Notes: generated by a model not told the origin, from the letters alone. Shown: positions 44,960 through 55,250, counted from the stretch's first letter. The stretch is DNA of 64,000 bases from Shimia ponticola (GCF_007995215.1 NZ_VCDK01000003.1:186001-250000), one strand, 5' to 3'. Numbers and translations: made by a program.

Positions 44960-45577
44960 ATGGCAGAAACAGAACCACATAAACGGCTGGAACACTCGTG
45001 GCTTGAGGACGCGCAGGCCTTTGTCCTTGGCACGGCACTCTGCGCTCTGGGCGTTCAACTGCTCACGCATCTGGGGCTCATTACCGGACAAACCGCCGGG
45101 TTGGGGGTCTTGATCAGCTATGTCTCTGATTGGCCCTTCGGAGCCGTGTTCTTTGCCGTCAACCTGCCCTTCTACGTTTTGGCTTGGATGCGGATGGGGC
45201 CACGGTTCACGATTAAAACCTTTGTGGCGGTGGCCATGGTCTCGGCCATGACCGAAATTCTTGGCCCTTTGGTCACGTTTGATACCGTCCATCCCATCGC
45301 CGGAGCCTTTCTTGCGGGCGCGGTCATCGGTATGGGTCTTATCGTGCTGTTCCGACACGGCGCATCCCTTGGCGGGATCGGTGTGCTGGCACTTTTTTTA
45401 CAGGAACGGGCCGGAATTCAGGCCGGTTGGACGCAGCTTGGCTTTGACGCCCTTCTTTTTGCTGCCGCCTTCGCGGTACTGGATCCGTGGCTTGTCGTCT
45501 TTTCGCTGTTGGGCGCTGTCGTCGTAAACTTGATTATCGCCGTTAATCACCGCAAAGACAGGTATGTCGGCCGATAG
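44960..45577 (+). CDS. YitT-family (DUF161) membrane protein
   Basis: 205 residues with five to six predicted spans. The motifs LGVQLLTHLGLITGQTAG, VNLPFYVLAW and FRHGASLGGIGVLALF match the YitT/DUF161 family, putative transporter with unknown substrate. Overlaps none; 36 bases after the small membrane protein. Inner membrane. Confidence 0.85.
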   Translation: MAETEPHKRLEHSWLEDAQAFVLGTALCALGVQLLTHLGLITGQTAGLGVLISYVSDWPFGAVFFAVNLPFYVLAWMRMGPRFTIKTFVAVAMVSAMTEILGPLVTFDTVHPIAGAFLAGAVIGMGLIVLFRHGASLGGIGVLALFLQERAGIQAGWTQLGFDALLFAAAFAVLDPWLVVFSLLGAVVVNLIIAVNHRKDRYVGR

Positions 45578-45587
45578 GAGCGCTGCG

Positions 45588-45923
45588 ATGCCCGTCACGT
45601 ATATCTATCTGATTCTTGCCATCGTGGCCGAGACAATCGGCACGACCGCGTTGCAGGCGTCGCAACAGTTTTCGAGGCTCGGTCCGTCGGTCATCGTTGT
45701 CGTTGCCTACGCGGTGTCGTTTTACCTTTTGGCGCTGGCGCTCAAGACCATACCCGTTGGCATCGCCTATGCGGTGTGGTCCGGCCTAGGCATGGTGATG
45801 ATCGCGGCCATCGGTTGGATCGTATTTCGCCAATCGCTGGATACGGCGGCCATCATTGGCCTTTCAATGATCCTGGGCGGGGTGCTTGTCATCCACCTGT
45901 TTTCCAACAGCGTGGGACACTGA
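45588..45923 (+). CDS. Small multidrug resistance (SMR) family transporter
   Basis: 111 residues from the ATG at 45588 (TAGGAG site). Four spans; the key Glu is in YLILAIVAETIGTTALQAS, and the YAVWSGLG and GLSMILGGV motifs fit EmrE/QacE-like exporters. It would work as a dimer, exchanging protons for cationic compounds. Actual substrate unknown (some SMR proteins export guanidinium or polyamines). Confidence 0.9.
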   Translation: MPVTYIYLILAIVAETIGTTALQASQQFSRLGPSVIVVVAYAVSFYLLALALKTIPVGIAYAVWSGLGMVMIAAIGWIVFRQSLDTAAIIGLSMILGGVLVIHLFSNSVGH

Positions 45924-45925
45924 AC

Positions 45926-46564
45926 ATGCAGCCTGAGTTTTGGCACGCGCGGTGGGCGGCTAACCGCATCGGCTTTCATGAAGGCCGGGTCAACACGCTG
46001 CTGGAGCAGCACGCAGAGCACCTGCCGACGCGGCCTGACTCAACGATCTTTGTCCCGCTCTGCGGTCGCGCGGTCGATATGCTTTGGTTGCGCGAACGCG
46101 GCGCAAGGATCATCGGCTCTGAATTGAGCGAGACGGCCGTGCGCGAGTTCTTTGAACTGGCCAACCTGCACCCGACGATCACACAACACGGACCTCTGAC
46201 AGCTTTTGAGGCCGAGGGCATCTTGATCTATGCCGGTGACGTGTTCGAGCTGAGCGCGGATCAGCTTGGTCCGGTTGACGCCACTTACGACCGCGCCGCT
46301 CTTGTTGCGCTGCCTGAGGACATGCGCAGGCGTTATGCCAAGCATCTGGTGACATTGACGAACGCCGCGCCGCAATTGCTTATCTGTTTTGAATATCCCG
46401 AGGGCGCGATCACGCCGCCGCCGCATTCGGTGCCGTTGGATTGGGTCACGATGGCCTATCAGGACACCTACACCATCCGCGAATTGACCCGTGGTGCCAT
46501 CACCGGGAACCTGAAAAACGAAGTCTCCGGACAGGAATACGTTTGCTTGCTGACCCCGCGCTGA
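45926..46564 (+). CDS. tpm: Thiopurine S-methyltransferase family protein
   Basis: 212 residues from the ATG at 45926, two bases after the SMR stop. Motifs FWHARWAANRIGFHEG, FVPLCGRAVDMLWL and YDRAALVALPEDMR are those of bacterial TPMT. It methylates S, Se or Te groups; in bacteria such enzymes are linked to tellurite/selenite or antibiotic thiol tolerance. Coupled to the SMR gene, which may export the product, an inference. Confidence 0.9.
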   Translation: MQPEFWHARWAANRIGFHEGRVNTLLEQHAEHLPTRPDSTIFVPLCGRAVDMLWLRERGARIIGSELSETAVREFFELANLHPTITQHGPLTAFEAEGILIYAGDVFELSADQLGPVDATYDRAALVALPEDMRRRYAKHLVTLTNAAPQLLICFEYPEGAITPPPHSVPLDWVTMAYQDTYTIRELTRGAITGNLKNEVSGQEYVCLLTPR

Positions 46565-46610
46565 TCCTTGAGTTCCAAAGGCCTTCGAACGCAATTGCGC
46601 ATGACGGCAT

Positions 46611-46642
46611 AAAAAATGGCCGGGAACCAAGGTCCCCGGCCA
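46611..46642 (-). terminator. Hairpin downstream of nrdJ
   Basis: 8-base stem TGGCCGGG (46617-46624) / CCCGGCCA (46635-46642), preceded on the + strand by six A (46611-46616), so on the minus strand a T run follows the stem. Likely the end of the nrdJ transcript, 130 bases past its stop. Confidence 0.6.
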
Positions 46643-46735
46643 GTCTCGCCACTCAAGCTCAAATATTGATACCGCTCGGTTTTCTGCCTGCGGCCTGAGC
46701 GTCGTTCGGAACGAACGCATCCGTTCCTGTCTCGT

Positions 46736-46759
46736 CCGGGGCAGACGTATCTGCCCCGG
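46736..46759. other. Perfect 10-base stem hairpin just after nrdJ
   Basis: CCGGGGCAGA (46736-46745) and TCTGCCCCGG (46750-46759) are perfectly complementary with a CGTA loop. It is 9 bases after the nrdJ stop, without a T run, so it may stabilise the 3' end rather than stop transcription. Confidence 0.6.
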
Positions 46760-46768
46760 TATTCTGTA

Positions 46769-49700
46769 TCAGCTACAGCCGGATGTCCCGCCGCAGGTGT
46801 TGCACTTCATGCAGGTGCCGTTGCGCACCAGCGTGTAGTTTCCGCATTCGCCGCAAGGATCACCTTCATAGCCTTGCATCTTGGCCTTGGCCGAAGCGTC
46901 CATCGTGATCGTGCCCGAAGTCAGGGCCGTCGCAGATGGGCTGGATACCTCTGGGACCAGCGTCGCCAATGCCGCGACGGGATCAACGGACGCATCGAGT
47001 GCCACTGCACCGGCCTGCCCGCCTTGGTACACGGTCAACTGCTGTGGCACACGGTTGCGGTGGTAGCCGGTCGACACCATCTGCTTGAGCACTTCGACCG
47101 ATTTCACGGCAGCAGCGTCCGACGGCGTTTTGACGTTCGACACGCCTTCTGCTTCGCCACGGCCCAGATCGTCGAAAGTCGTGCCTTCGGGCTTCACATG
47201 GGCCAGTTCGGTGCGGTCCAGATAGGACACCGCCAGCTCGCGGAAGATGTAGTCGAGGATGGAGGTCGCGTTCTTGATGCTGTCGTTGCCTTGCACCATG
47301 CCCGCAGGTTCGAACTTGGTGAAGGTGAAGGCATCCACGAACTCTTCCAGAGGAACACCGTATTGCAAGCCAACCGACACGGCGATGGCGAAGTTGTTCA
47401 TCATAGCCCGGAAGCCAGCGCCTTCCTTGTGCATGTCGATGAAGATTTCACCCAGCTTGCCGTCTTCGTATTCGCCGGTCCGCAAGTACACTTTGTGCCC
47501 GCCAACGATGGCCTTTTGAGTGTAGCCGCGACGCCGCTCTGGCATCTTTTCGCGCTCTTGGCGGATGACCTCTTTGACGACGACTTTCTCGACGATCTTT
47601 TCGGCCAGCACGGCGGCCTTTTCGTTGAGCGAGCCGGTCTCGAGGATCTCTGCCGCCTCGTCATCGTCCTCAACCAGTGCTGCAGCAAGTGGCTGCGAAA
47701 GCTTTGATCCGTCACGATAAATCGCGTTTGCCTTTACGCCCATCTGCCATGACCGCTCATACGCCTTTTGGACGTCTTCAATGGTCGCGTCGTTTGGCAT
47801 GTTGATGGTCTTCGAGATAGCGCCCGAGATGAAGGACTGCGCCGCTGCCATCATGTCGATGTGGCTGTTCACGGACAGGAAGCGTTTACCCTTCTTGCCG
47901 CATGGATTGGCGCAATCGAACACGTTCAGGTGCTCTTCTTTCAGATGCGGCGCGCCTTCCAGCGTCATGGTTCCGCAGACGTGGTCGTTGGCGGCCTCAA
48001 TATCGGCCTTTGAGAAGCCCAGCGACACCAGCAGGTCGAACGTGGGATCGTTCAGCTTTTCGGCTGGAATACCCAGAACGTCGGTGCAGAACTCTGCACC
48101 CAGCGTCCACTGGTTGAATACAAACCGGATGTCGAAGGCCGAAGGCAGCGCTGCCTCGATCTTGTCGATCTCGGCTTGGCCAAAGCCATGCCCCACCAGC
48201 GCGGTGTGGTTGATGCCCGGCGCGTTGCCCAGCGACCCGTGACCCACAGCATAGCTGATGATCTCGCCGATTTCCGACTGGCGGTAGCCGAGCGTTTCCA
48301 GCGCCGATGGCACCGAGCGGTTGATGATCTTGAAGTAACCGCCACCGGCGAGCTTCTTGAACTTCACCAACGCAAAGTCAGGCTCGATCCCTGTGGTATC
48401 GCAGTCCATGACCAGACCGATGGTCCCGGTTGGTGCGATCACAGACACCTGCGCGTTGCGGTAGCCATGCTGGATACCCAGTTGCAGCGCCTGATCCCAT
48501 GCTTCCATCGCGATGCGGGGCAATCGAGTGTCGGGGCAATTTGCGTGGTCGAGCGCAACAGGCGTCACATTGACTTTGTCATAGCCGTCGGTCTTGCCGT
48601 GTGCCGCGTTGCGGTGGTTCGCAATCACGCGCAGCATGTGGTCCTTGTTCTTGGCGTAGCCCGCGAAAGCGCCCAGTTCCCCTGCGATTTCTGCAGATGT
48701 GGCGTAGGACACGCCGGTCATGATGGCGGTTAGCGCACCACACAGCGCGCGGCCTTCGTCGCTGTCATAGCCGTAGCCCATGTTCATCAGCAGACCGCCG
48801 ATGTTGGCATAGCCCAGACCCAGCGTGCGGAAGTCGTAGGACTGCTGCGCGATCTCTTTCGATGGGAACTGTGCCATCATCACCGAGATTTCGAGCGTCA
48901 ACGTCCACAGACGGGTCGCGTGCATGTAGTCTTCGACTTGGAACTCACCGTCCTTGTAGAAGGTCAGCAGGTTCATCGACGCCAGGTTACAGGCCGTATC
49001 GTCGAGGAACATGTATTCCGAGCAAGGGTTTGAGCCGCGGATTTCGCCATCTTCGGGGCATGTGTGCCAGGCGTTGACGGTGTCGTGGTACTGGATGCCC
49101 GGATCGGCACAGGCCCAGGCGGCGTGGCCAACCTGCTCCCACAAATCACGCGCCTTCACGGTCTTGGCGACCTTGCCGTCCACGCGGTTGATAAGGTTCC
49201 AGTCCGCGTCTTTTTCGACGGCATAGAGGAACGCATCGGTCACGCGGATCGAGTTGTTGGAGTTTTGGCCGGACACCGAGTTGTAGGCTTCACTATCCCA
49301 ATCCGTGTTGTAGGTCGGGAATTCGATGCTGGTGTGGCCCTGCTTGGCATAATCCAGCACGCGCTTCACGTAGGTCTCTGGGATCTGGACCTTTTTCGCG
49401 GCGCGCACGGCGGTGCCGAGCGATTTGTTGACCTTTGGGTCATAGGCATCTTCTGCTTTGCCGTCCCATTGGCCGATCGCAGCGAAGATGTCGTTCAGCT
49501 TTTCTTCGTGCATCTTTGAGCCTGCGACGATGCTCGCCACTTTCTGCTCTTCGATGACCTTCCAGTTGATGAAGTCTTCGATGTCCGGGTGGTCTGCGTC
49601 ACAGATCACCATCTTGGCGGCGCGGCGCGTGGTGCCACCCGATTTGATCGCACCGGCTGCCCGGTCACCGATCTTCAGGAAGCCCATGAGGCCCGACGAT

Positions 49701-50425
49701 TTACCGCCGCCGGACAGCCCCTCGCCCTCACCGCGCAGCGATGAGAAGTTGGTGCCGGTGCCCGAGCCGTATTTGAAGAGGCGTGCTTCGCGGACCCACA
49801 GGTCCATGATGCCGCCATCATTCACCAGATCGTCTGAGACGGACTGGATAAAGCAGGCGTGTGGCTGTGGGTGTTCGTAGGAAGATTTGGATTTCGTCAG
49901 CTTGCCGGTCTTGTAATCGACATAGTGGTGACCTTGGGCCGGACCGTCGATGCCGTAGGCCCAGTGCAGACCCGTGTTGAACCATTGCGGGCTGTTCGGC
50001 GCCGCACGCTGGGTGGCCAGCATGTGGCGCATCTCGTCGTAGTAGGCGCGCGCATCTTCCTCGGTGGTAAAGTAGCCACCCTTCCAGCCCCAGTACGCCC
50101 ATGCGCCAGCCAGACGATCAAAAACCTGCTTGGCGCTGGTCTCGCCACCCATCTCGGCGTCGTCGGTTGGCACGTGGCGCCACAGGAACTCTGGCACGCC
50201 TTTTTCTTTCACCGGCTTCAGGGCACTTGGGACGCCCGCCTTGCGGAAATATTTCTGGGCGATGACGTCGCTGGCGACCTGGCTCCATTCGGCAGGTACA
50301 GAGATGTCTTTGGCTTGGAACACGATGGTCCCGTCCGGGTTCCGGATTTCCGACGTGGTGGTCGTGAACGCGATACCTGCGTAGGCATCTTCTCCGGCGG
50401 TCGTATACGTCCGTTCAATCTTCAT
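46769..50425 (-). CDS. nrdJ: Class II (B12-dependent) ribonucleotide reductase
   Basis: 1218 residues from the ATG at 50425 (MKIERTYTT); the frame opens six residues earlier. Features include the N-terminal [10 protein letters not shown], substrate-site [36 protein letters not shown] and the Cys at [10 protein letters not shown]. It is followed by a TSCPD-like region and a C-terminal Cys cluster ([19 protein letters not shown]), the metal-binding tail of NrdJ. It converts ribonucleotides to deoxynucleotides with adenosylcobalamin. A class II enzyme works with or without oxygen. Upstream are a NrdR-like box and a long palindrome. Confidence 0.96.
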   Translation of the reverse strand: MKIERTYTTAGEDAYAGIAFTTTTSEIRNPDGTIVFQAKDISVPAEWSQVASDVIAQKYFRKAGVPSALKPVKEKGVPEFLWRHVPTDDAEMGGETSAKQVFDRLAGAWAYWGWKGGYFTTEEDARAYYDEMRHMLATQRAAPNSPQWFNTGLHWAYGIDGPAQGHHYVDYKTGKLTKSKSSYEHPQPHACFIQSVSDDLVNDGGIMDLWVREARLFKYGSGTGTNFSSLRGEGEGLSGGGKSSGLMGFLKIGDRAAGAIKSGGTTRRAAKMVICDADHPDIEDFINWKVIEEQKVASIVAGSKMHEEKLNDIFAAIGQWDGKAEDAYDPKVNKSLGTAVRAAKKVQIPETYVKRVLDYAKQGHTSIEFPTYNTDWDSEAYNSVSGQNSNNSIRVTDAFLYAVEKDADWNLINRVDGKVAKTVKARDLWEQVGHAAWACADPGIQYHDTVNAWHTCPEDGEIRGSNPCSEYMFLDDTACNLASMNLLTFYKDGEFQVEDYMHATRLWTLTLEISVMMAQFPSKEIAQQSYDFRTLGLGYANIGGLLMNMGYGYDSDEGRALCGALTAIMTGVSYATSAEIAGELGAFAGYAKNKDHMLRVIANHRNAAHGKTDGYDKVNVTPVALDHANCPDTRLPRIAMEAWDQALQLGIQHGYRNAQVSVIAPTGTIGLVMDCDTTGIEPDFALVKFKKLAGGGYFKIINRSVPSALETLGYRQSEIGEIISYAVGHGSLGNAPGINHTALVGHGFGQAEIDKIEAALPSAFDIRFVFNQWTLGAEFCTDVLGIPAEKLNDPTFDLLVSLGFSKADIEAANDHVCGTMTLEGAPHLKEEHLNVFDCANPCGKKGKRFLSVNSHIDMMAAAQSFISGAISKTINMPNDATIEDVQKAYERSWQMGVKANAIYRDGSKLSQPLAAALVEDDDEAAEILETGSLNEKAAVLAEKIVEKVVVKEVIRQEREKMPERRRGYTQKAIVGGHKVYLRTGEYEDGKLGEIFIDMHKEGAGFRAMMNNFAIAVSVGLQYGVPLEEFVDAFTFTKFEPAGMVQGNDSIKNATSILDYIFRELAVSYLDRTELAHVKPEGTTFDDLGRGEAEGVSNVKTPSDAAAVKSVEVLKQMVSTGYHRNRVPQQLTVYQGGQAGAVALDASVDPVAALATLVPEVSSPSATALTSGTITMDASAKAKMQGYEGDPCGECGNYTLVRNGTCMKCNTCGGTSGCS

Positions 50426-50558
50426 GATCTGCCTCATGTCCAAGCCCTGTTGCGGGCCAATCCAAACCTGCGCCGGTCACAAAGACACACCTCACCTGTC
50501 CGGTGTCGCCACCGCCATTACGTCGCTTGCGCTGGTGTAGTTATGTCCCTGCCAAACC

Positions 50559-50572
50559 CACTATATGTTGTG
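50559..50572. promoter_or_regulatory. Candidate NrdR box upstream of nrdJ
   Basis: CACTATATGTTGTG resembles the NrdR consensus (acaCwAtATaTwGtgt). NrdR usually binds two boxes about 31 bases apart; a second, poor match is at about 50589-50604, so support is partial. Roughly 135-150 bases upstream of the nrdJ start. Confidence 0.4.
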
Positions 50573-50617
50573 CTGTTCTGTCCGGCTCGCACAATCTGGC
50601 GTATGTCCTACTAAAGG

Positions 50618-50660
50618 GTCAACGACAATTTTTCGGAAATTCGCAGTTTTTGTCGTTGAC
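50618..50660. promoter_or_regulatory. 11-base perfect inverted repeat
   Basis: GTCAACGACAA at 50618-50628 and TTGTCGTTGAC at 50650-50660 are perfect complements separated by 21 bases. Could be an operator for a dimeric regulator of nrdJ or of the divergent lipoprotein gene, or a stem in the transcript leader. Confidence 0.45.
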
Positions 50661-50809
50661 GTAAGACGGTCATCTGAGTCGTGCATCTGGTGGGTGCGAT
50701 TCATCCACAACACCAGATATTGATACTCCAAATCAGCCACCCACAACAAAGCCTTGAAGTATCGACAGTTTTCTTGAACTCGGACCGGCACCACTCCATT
50801 TCAGGTGAT

Positions 50810-51289
50810 ATGAAGCTTCGATTATCCCCCCGCCCGATCGCGTTTGGCATTTTTGCAATAGTGCTGACTGGCTGCGCCCAGCCACCATATGTTGTGCCAA
50901 AGGGACAAGAAGGCCGTCAGGCCGCGTTTTTCGCGGAATTTCCTGAAAGGCTCTTTGAGATTGCGGAAGAGGTCTGTGATGCGCCGACAGAGACACTGAC
51001 AAAACGATCGGAAACCAGCATCGAATGTGAATCGCTCCCAACTCCAGAAGCAGCGGCGGCGCTGATTCTTCGGTTCGATGGCGACATTCAACGATTGCCG
51101 ACGCTTGTGAACACTTTGGAAGCCACGGCGCAAAATGACGGGTTTTTGGTCGAAGCAGAGTATTTCTTTCGCGTGCCACAACTGGGCGCTGACTCAGTGG
51201 TCGTGCGCATCCCACAGCGAGACGCAGATCGCGCCATTCAACGCATCTTTCGGATGGCTGGCGGTCAGATCACCCTGCCCCCGGTATAG
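50810..51289 (+). CDS. Predicted lipoprotein of unknown function
   Basis: 159 residues from the ATG at 50810. Lipoprotein signal (FGIFAIVLTGC, lipobox LTGC). The remainder is acidic with scattered Cys (VCDAPTE, IECESLP), a periplasmic single-domain protein. Not recognised. The frame is open another 43 codons upstream, but without a ribosome site. Confidence 0.65.
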   Translation: MKLRLSPRPIAFGIFAIVLTGCAQPPYVVPKGQEGRQAAFFAEFPERLFEIAEEVCDAPTETLTKRSETSIECESLPTPEAAAALILRFDGDIQRLPTLVNTLEATAQNDGFLVEAEYFFRVPQLGADSVVVRIPQRDADRAIQRIFRMAGGQITLPPV

Positions 51290-51334
51290 CGCGACATCGG
51301 GCGAAAAGCGTGGCCATTCAGTTTTTTGAGGAAC

Positions 51335-51411
51335 TGGTCGGGGCGGCAGGATTCGAACCTACGACCCCCTGTACCCAAAACAGGTGCGCTACCAGACTGC
51401 GCCACGCCCCG
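51335..51411 (-). tRNA. tRNA-Pro (anticodon TGG)
   Basis: 77 bases including CCA. Acceptor arm CGGGGCG / CGCCCCG, anticodon arm CCTGT-TTTGGGT-ACAGG with anticodon TGG, T-arm GGTTCGAATCC. Reads CCN (mainly CCA/CCG) proline codons. Confidence 0.97.
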
Positions 51412-51461
51412 ACCGTGGGCGGGTGAATACGCAAGCTTTTCTGATTTGAAAAGAGGTAACC

Positions 51462-51989
51462 TCAGCTTCCGCAGGGAAAAGCTGCACCTTTTTGATCAAT
51501 TGAGGGGTGTTGAAGGACGTCACCAGCATCAATACCCAGCTGCGCAGACAATCCACCATTGATTTCCAGCACATATTGCACCGAGTCGCCCCCAAAGATC
51601 GGGGTTTCATCCAGCGGGATCGCATTTTCATGCACGCTTACGATCGTGCCCGATCCGTCCATAAAGATCATGTCGAGTGGAATCAGCGTATTGCGCATCC
51701 AGAACGACACGGATTGCTCAGCCTGATAAACAAAAAGCATGCCTACACTCGTCGGCATGCTTTCAACATTCATAAGACCTTGGCCACGTTCTGCGATGGT
51801 ATCGGCGACCGCCACACGGAATCGCACAACCGAGGTTTCATCAACCTGAATCAACACTTCGTCTTCGACACAGGCCGCGGCGGTGCCTGCCATCAGGAAG
51901 AACGCCGCGATCAAACTGGAACAGCGGTTTCCCAGCTGTGAACCATCGCCGCCATCCGACCGCGTTTTCCATCCAGTACTCGTAAACAT
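51462..51989 (-). CDS. DUF192 family protein
   Basis: 175 residues from the ATG at 51989; a TTG at 51914 (overlapping the cold-shock stop as TTGA) gives a 150-residue form, so the start is uncertain. A signal-like hydrophobic stretch ([13 protein letters not shown]) precedes the DUF192 domain with [28 protein letters not shown] and [10 protein letters not shown]. Predicted secreted or periplasmic beta-barrel-like domain, function unknown in bacteria. Overlaps the upstream gene in the long form. Confidence 0.85.
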   Translation of the reverse strand: MFTSTGWKTRSDGGDGSQLGNRCSSLIAAFFLMAGTAAACVEDEVLIQVDETSVVRFRVAVADTIAERGQGLMNVESMPTSVGMLFVYQAEQSVSFWMRNTLIPLDMIFMDGSGTIVSVHENAIPLDETPIFGGDSVQYVLEINGGLSAQLGIDAGDVLQHPSIDQKGAAFPCGS

Positions 51990-52468
51990 ATCGCTTCACC
52001 CGGTTGCAAATCCGCGAGCCCAGACCGACGCAACACCTCGATATGGACAAATACATCTTCGTCATTGCCGAAGATATTTGCAAATCCAAAGCCCTTGGCC
52101 TTGTCGAACCACTTTACCCGCGCAGGTTCGAGCTCAAGCTGCAGAAGGTCTTTCTCTTCGTAGCCTTCGATATCTGCCAGCGCGACCGGTTCAGCGACTG
52201 CTGGCGGCGCCAGAGACAGGACTTCTACCGCCTGAGAGCCACGCTGCGTGTCCTGAACCAAAACCTCGATTTCGACACCGTCGGCAACCGAAGATTGACC
52301 AAAGTTGCGCAGAACATTGGCATGCAAAAGGATGTCCTGACCGCCTTCGTCGGCGACGACAAAGCCGTAGCCCTTCGAGGGATCAAACCATTTGATGGTT
52401 CCGTGGACATGCCGTCCATCATCTAAGTCTTTTCGTGTCATGTGTCCGTTATTGTTCGCTTTGTTCAT
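51911..52468 (-). CDS. Cold-shock protein with two CSD domains
   Basis: 185 residues; an internal ATG at 52441 gives a 176-residue form and is a reasonable alternative. Two OB-fold cold-shock domains: about residues 22-85 (IKWFDPSKGYGFV) and about 115-180 (VKWFDKAKGFGFA), each with RNP1, and RNP2-like segments LLHANVLR and VFVHIEVLR. RNA/ssDNA chaperone, cytoplasmic. Tandem CSD proteins are common in Rhodobacteraceae. Confidence 0.93.
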   Translation of the reverse strand: MNKANNNGHMTRKDLDDGRHVHGTIKWFDPSKGYGFVVADEGGQDILLHANVLRNFGQSSVADGVEIEVLVQDTQRGSQAVEVLSLAPPAVAEPVALADIEGYEEKDLLQLELEPARVKWFDKAKGFGFANIFGNDEDVFVHIEVLRRSGLADLQPGEAICLRVLDGKRGRMAAMVHSWETAVPV

Positions 52469-52582
52469 GACAACGCACTGCTGGCGCGCCCGGTTACGTT
52501 AAGTTGTAATCACAAAAAACCTTCAACACACAACCGGTTGTAGCCTGTCTTTTGGACAGTCTAGCCGGCTTTCCGCCCGCTT

Positions 52583-53212
52583 TTACGGGTTCAGACGTGT
52601 GACATCCCACGGTGCATCGGGGGTCTCCCGATACCATCGGAAACGGTCGTGCAACCGAAACTCACCATTAGCCCAGAACTCGATCTCAAACGGCACGATA
52701 CGGAATCCACCCCAATACTCTGGACGCGAGGGTTCATCCGTAAGTTGCAATTTGGTCGACTCCAGGCGTTCGATCAACTCGTCACGCGACGTCAACGGCC
52801 GTGATTGACGCGACGCAATCGCGCCATAGCGGCTGCCCAGAGGACGCGAGGCGTAATAGGCGTCTGCCTGCGGACCATCCTCTTTCGTCACTGTGCCACG
52901 GATACGCACCTGTCTTAGCGTTGTTTTCCAATGCAAGCACAAGGCTGCGTGGCCCGAACCCAGGATCTCCTGGCCCTTTGCGCTGTCGTAGTTTGAATAA
53001 AAAACGAATGCCGCGTCTTCGATTTCCTTCAGAAGGATGATGCGCACATTTGGCCTACCCGCGGCGTCAACTGTCGCCAACGATGCCGCATGCGGGTCAT
53101 TGGGTTCAGTGGCTGCGGCCACCTCCATCCAATCCCGAACCATTTGAAATGGATCATCACCGGCAAAGATACCGGAGCGGTCCGTGCTGCGGTCCACGAC
53201 TTTCCCACTCAT
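52583..53212 (-). CDS. pdxH: Pyridoxamine 5'-phosphate oxidase
   Basis: 209 residues from the ATG at 53212 (AAGGGA site). FMN and substrate segments visible are ASLATVDAAGRPNVRIILLKE, FYSNYDSAKG, SRQSRPL, and the C-terminal EFWANGEFRLHDRFRWYR. It oxidises pyridoxamine or pyridoxine phosphate to PLP with O2. The divergent fabI starts about 105 bases away. Confidence 0.96.
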   Translation of the reverse strand: MSGKVVDRSTDRSGIFAGDDPFQMVRDWMEVAAATEPNDPHAASLATVDAAGRPNVRIILLKEIEDAAFVFYSNYDSAKGQEILGSGHAALCLHWKTTLRQVRIRGTVTKEDGPQADAYYASRPLGSRYGAIASRQSRPLTSRDELIERLESTKLQLTDEPSRPEYWGGFRIVPFEIEFWANGEFRLHDRFRWYRETPDAPWDVTRLNP

Positions 53213-53317
53213 GGCGAATTCCCTTCGTCGCGGTGTTTCCCGTTCCACCGCTTCTTGATGGCGTATGGCCTATGGCCTAAACCGCGTCAAACACTGGACG
53301 GGACAAGGACAAAGTCA

Positions 53318-54112
53318 ATGGATCAGCTAATGACAGGGAAACGCGGGCTGATTATGGGGCTTGCCAACGACAAATCTATCGCATGGGGTATTGCACAAGC
53401 CTTGCATTCGGCGGGTGCAGAGATCGCCGTGACCTATCACGGAGCACCAATGCTCAAACGCGTGACCCCGCTGGCTGAGCAGTTGAATGCGCCCATCGTA
53501 TTGGATTGTGACGTCTCGGACGCGGCCTCGGTGGCTCAGGCTAGGGATGAAGTCGCCAAGCTGTGGGATAGCATCGACTTCATCGTTCATGCCATTGGTT
53601 TTTCAGACAAATCTGAGCTTCGCGGTCGCTATGTCGACACCAGCCGCGACAACTTTCTGACCACAATGGACGTTTCTGTTTACTCGTTCACGTCGGTTGT
53701 CCAGGTGTTCGAACCGCTGCTTGCGCCGGGGGCATCCTGCCTGACGCTCAGCTATTTTGGCGCGGAAAAAGTCATGCCGAATTACAACGTGATGGGCGTC
53801 GCGAAAGCCGCGCTAGAAGCATCTGTCATGTATCTCGCGGCTGACTTGGGGAAATCGCAGGTTCGCGTGAACGCCATCAGTGCCGGCACAATCAAGACAT
53901 TGGCCGCGTCGGGGATTGGCGATTTCAGAAAAATCATGAACCACACCGAAGGCAGCTCTCCACTGCGCCGCTCCGTCACTCAGGAAGAAGTAGGAAAATC
54001 AGCGCTTTACCTTCTATCTGATCTCGGAAGCGCGGTCACGGGAGAGGTCCTGCATGTCGATGCCGGATACCATGTCGTCGGAATGCCACCCTTGGAACAG
54101 GACGACGCCTGA
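53318..54112 (+). CDS. fabI: Enoyl-[acyl-carrier-protein] reductase (NADH)
   Basis: 264 residues from the ATG at 53318 with AAGGAC upstream; longer in-frame openings are antisense-like. Short-chain dehydrogenase fold with GLIMGLANDKSIAWGI dinucleotide site, catalytic Tyr-x6-Lys (YNVMGVAK) and the FabI substrate-loop SAGTIKTLAASGI. Final reductive step of type II fatty acid elongation. The following LysE-like gene starts one base after its stop. Confidence 0.95.
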   Translation: MDQLMTGKRGLIMGLANDKSIAWGIAQALHSAGAEIAVTYHGAPMLKRVTPLAEQLNAPIVLDCDVSDAASVAQARDEVAKLWDSIDFIVHAIGFSDKSELRGRYVDTSRDNFLTTMDVSVYSFTSVVQVFEPLLAPGASCLTLSYFGAEKVMPNYNVMGVAKAALEASVMYLAADLGKSQVRVNAISAGTIKTLAASGIGDFRKIMNHTEGSSPLRRSVTQEEVGKSALYLLSDLGSAVTGEVLHVDAGYHVVGMPPLEQDDA

Positions 54113-54113
54113 C

Positions 54114-54734
54114 GTGGGTTTCTGGGCGTTTTTCACCCTTGCCACGATCCACGCCGTCGCGGTCATGAGCCCCGGCCCCACATTTGTTGTGCAATTACGC
54201 ACATCAATAACCGAAGGCGCGACCATCGGCGCGGTCACCGCGTTTGGCTTTGGCATTGGTGCCGCGATCTGGGCGGCGGCAGCGCTTTTGGGATTGGCCG
54301 CCTTGTTTCAGGTGGCGCCCGCTGCGTTGACCGTTCTGAAGGTGGCAGGTGGGCTATTTCTCGCATTTATTGGCATCGTGATGTGGCGTCATGCACCTGA
54401 GCCCGCGCCCATGGATCCAGGCGCTGCGAGAACGCGAAGACTGACGCCTTGGAGAGCTTTGCGGCTTGGCATTCTGACATCGCTCGCCAATCCCAAGGTC
54501 GTCGTGTTTTTTGGGGCCGTTTTCGTTGGATTGGTGCCTGCGACTGCAACATGGATGGATTTTGCTATCATTCTTGCACTGATCATCGCGGTCGAAAGCA
54601 CGTGGTATGCGTGCCTCGGCGTGGCCTTTGCCGCGCCGCCTGCCCGGCGCGCCTATGCACGCGCCAAAACCTGGATTGATCGCGCTTTTGGTGGTGTTTT
54701 GACCGCCATGGGCCTAAGGATCATGGTCAACTAA
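54114..54734 (+). CDS. LysE-family exporter
   Basis: 206 residues from a GTG at 54114, one base after the fabI stop (TGACGTG). Six hydrophobic spans; typical [14 protein letters not shown] start and [15 protein letters not shown] motif. Inner-membrane exporter of amino acids or related compounds; substrate unknown. A longer opening inside fabI is not used. Confidence 0.88.
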   Translation: MGFWAFFTLATIHAVAVMSPGPTFVVQLRTSITEGATIGAVTAFGFGIGAAIWAAAALLGLAALFQVAPAALTVLKVAGGLFLAFIGIVMWRHAPEPAPMDPGAARTRRLTPWRALRLGILTSLANPKVVVFFGAVFVGLVPATATWMDFAIILALIIAVESTWYACLGVAFAAPPARRAYARAKTWIDRAFGGVLTAMGLRIMVN

Positions 54735-54745
54735 GGGAGAACGCC

Positions 54746-55249
54746 ATGAACGACCGTCTGCCCCACGAAAAGGGCTTTCATGTCAGCTGGGATCAAATCC
54801 ACCGCGACAGCCGCGCATTGGCATGGCGTCTGGACGGAAAAGGACCGGATGACGGCGCTTGGAAGGCGATCGTGGCCATCACGCGCGGCGGCATGGCACC
54901 CGCGATGATTATCGCACGCGAGCTTGACGTGCGCACGGTCGATACGATCAGCGTCAAGAGCTACGATCATCAGGCGCAATCGCAAGCCGTGGTCCTGAAA
55001 AGCCCGGATAAAGAGATGATGGGCGACGGGACCGGTATCCTTGTGATCGACGATCTGGTCGACAGCGGCAAGACTTTGGAATTGGTGCGCGAATTGTACC
55101 CCAACGCGCATTTCGCGACAGTCTACGCCAAACCCACCGGCGAGCCCCAGGTTGACACCTTTGTCACCGGCGTCAGCCAGGACACCTGGATCTTCTTTCC
55201 GTGGGACATGGCGCTGCAATATGTCGAACCCTATCGCGGGAAGGACTGA
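54746..55249 (+). CDS. gpt: Xanthine-guanine phosphoribosyltransferase
   Basis: 167 residues with a good AAGGGAG site. PRTase fold: [17 protein letters not shown] and the PRPP loop [13 protein letters not shown]. The length and context fit XGPRT (Gpt), which salvages guanine and xanthine to GMP/XMP, membrane-associated in E. coli. Preceded by LysE-like gene, followed by an aminotransferase. Confidence 0.92.
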   Translation: MNDRLPHEKGFHVSWDQIHRDSRALAWRLDGKGPDDGAWKAIVAITRGGMAPAMIIARELDVRTVDTISVKSYDHQAQSQAVVLKSPDKEMMGDGTGILVIDDLVDSGKTLELVRELYPNAHFATVYAKPTGEPQVDTFVTGVSQDTWIFFPWDMALQYVEPYRGKD

Positions 55250-55250
55250 T

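Larger units (their letters stand above)
50426..50809. other. Divergent intergenic region between nrdJ and a lipoprotein gene
   Basis: 384 bases. It holds a NrdR-like box (50559-50572) and an 11-base perfect inverted repeat (50618-50660), listed separately. No ORF with support and no cobalamin riboswitch recognised by eye. Confidence 0.45.

Noticed and set aside
50426-50560. Cobalamin riboswitch before nrdJ
   Set aside because: Looked for because the enzyme uses B12; no B12-box-like conserved core could be recognised by eye.
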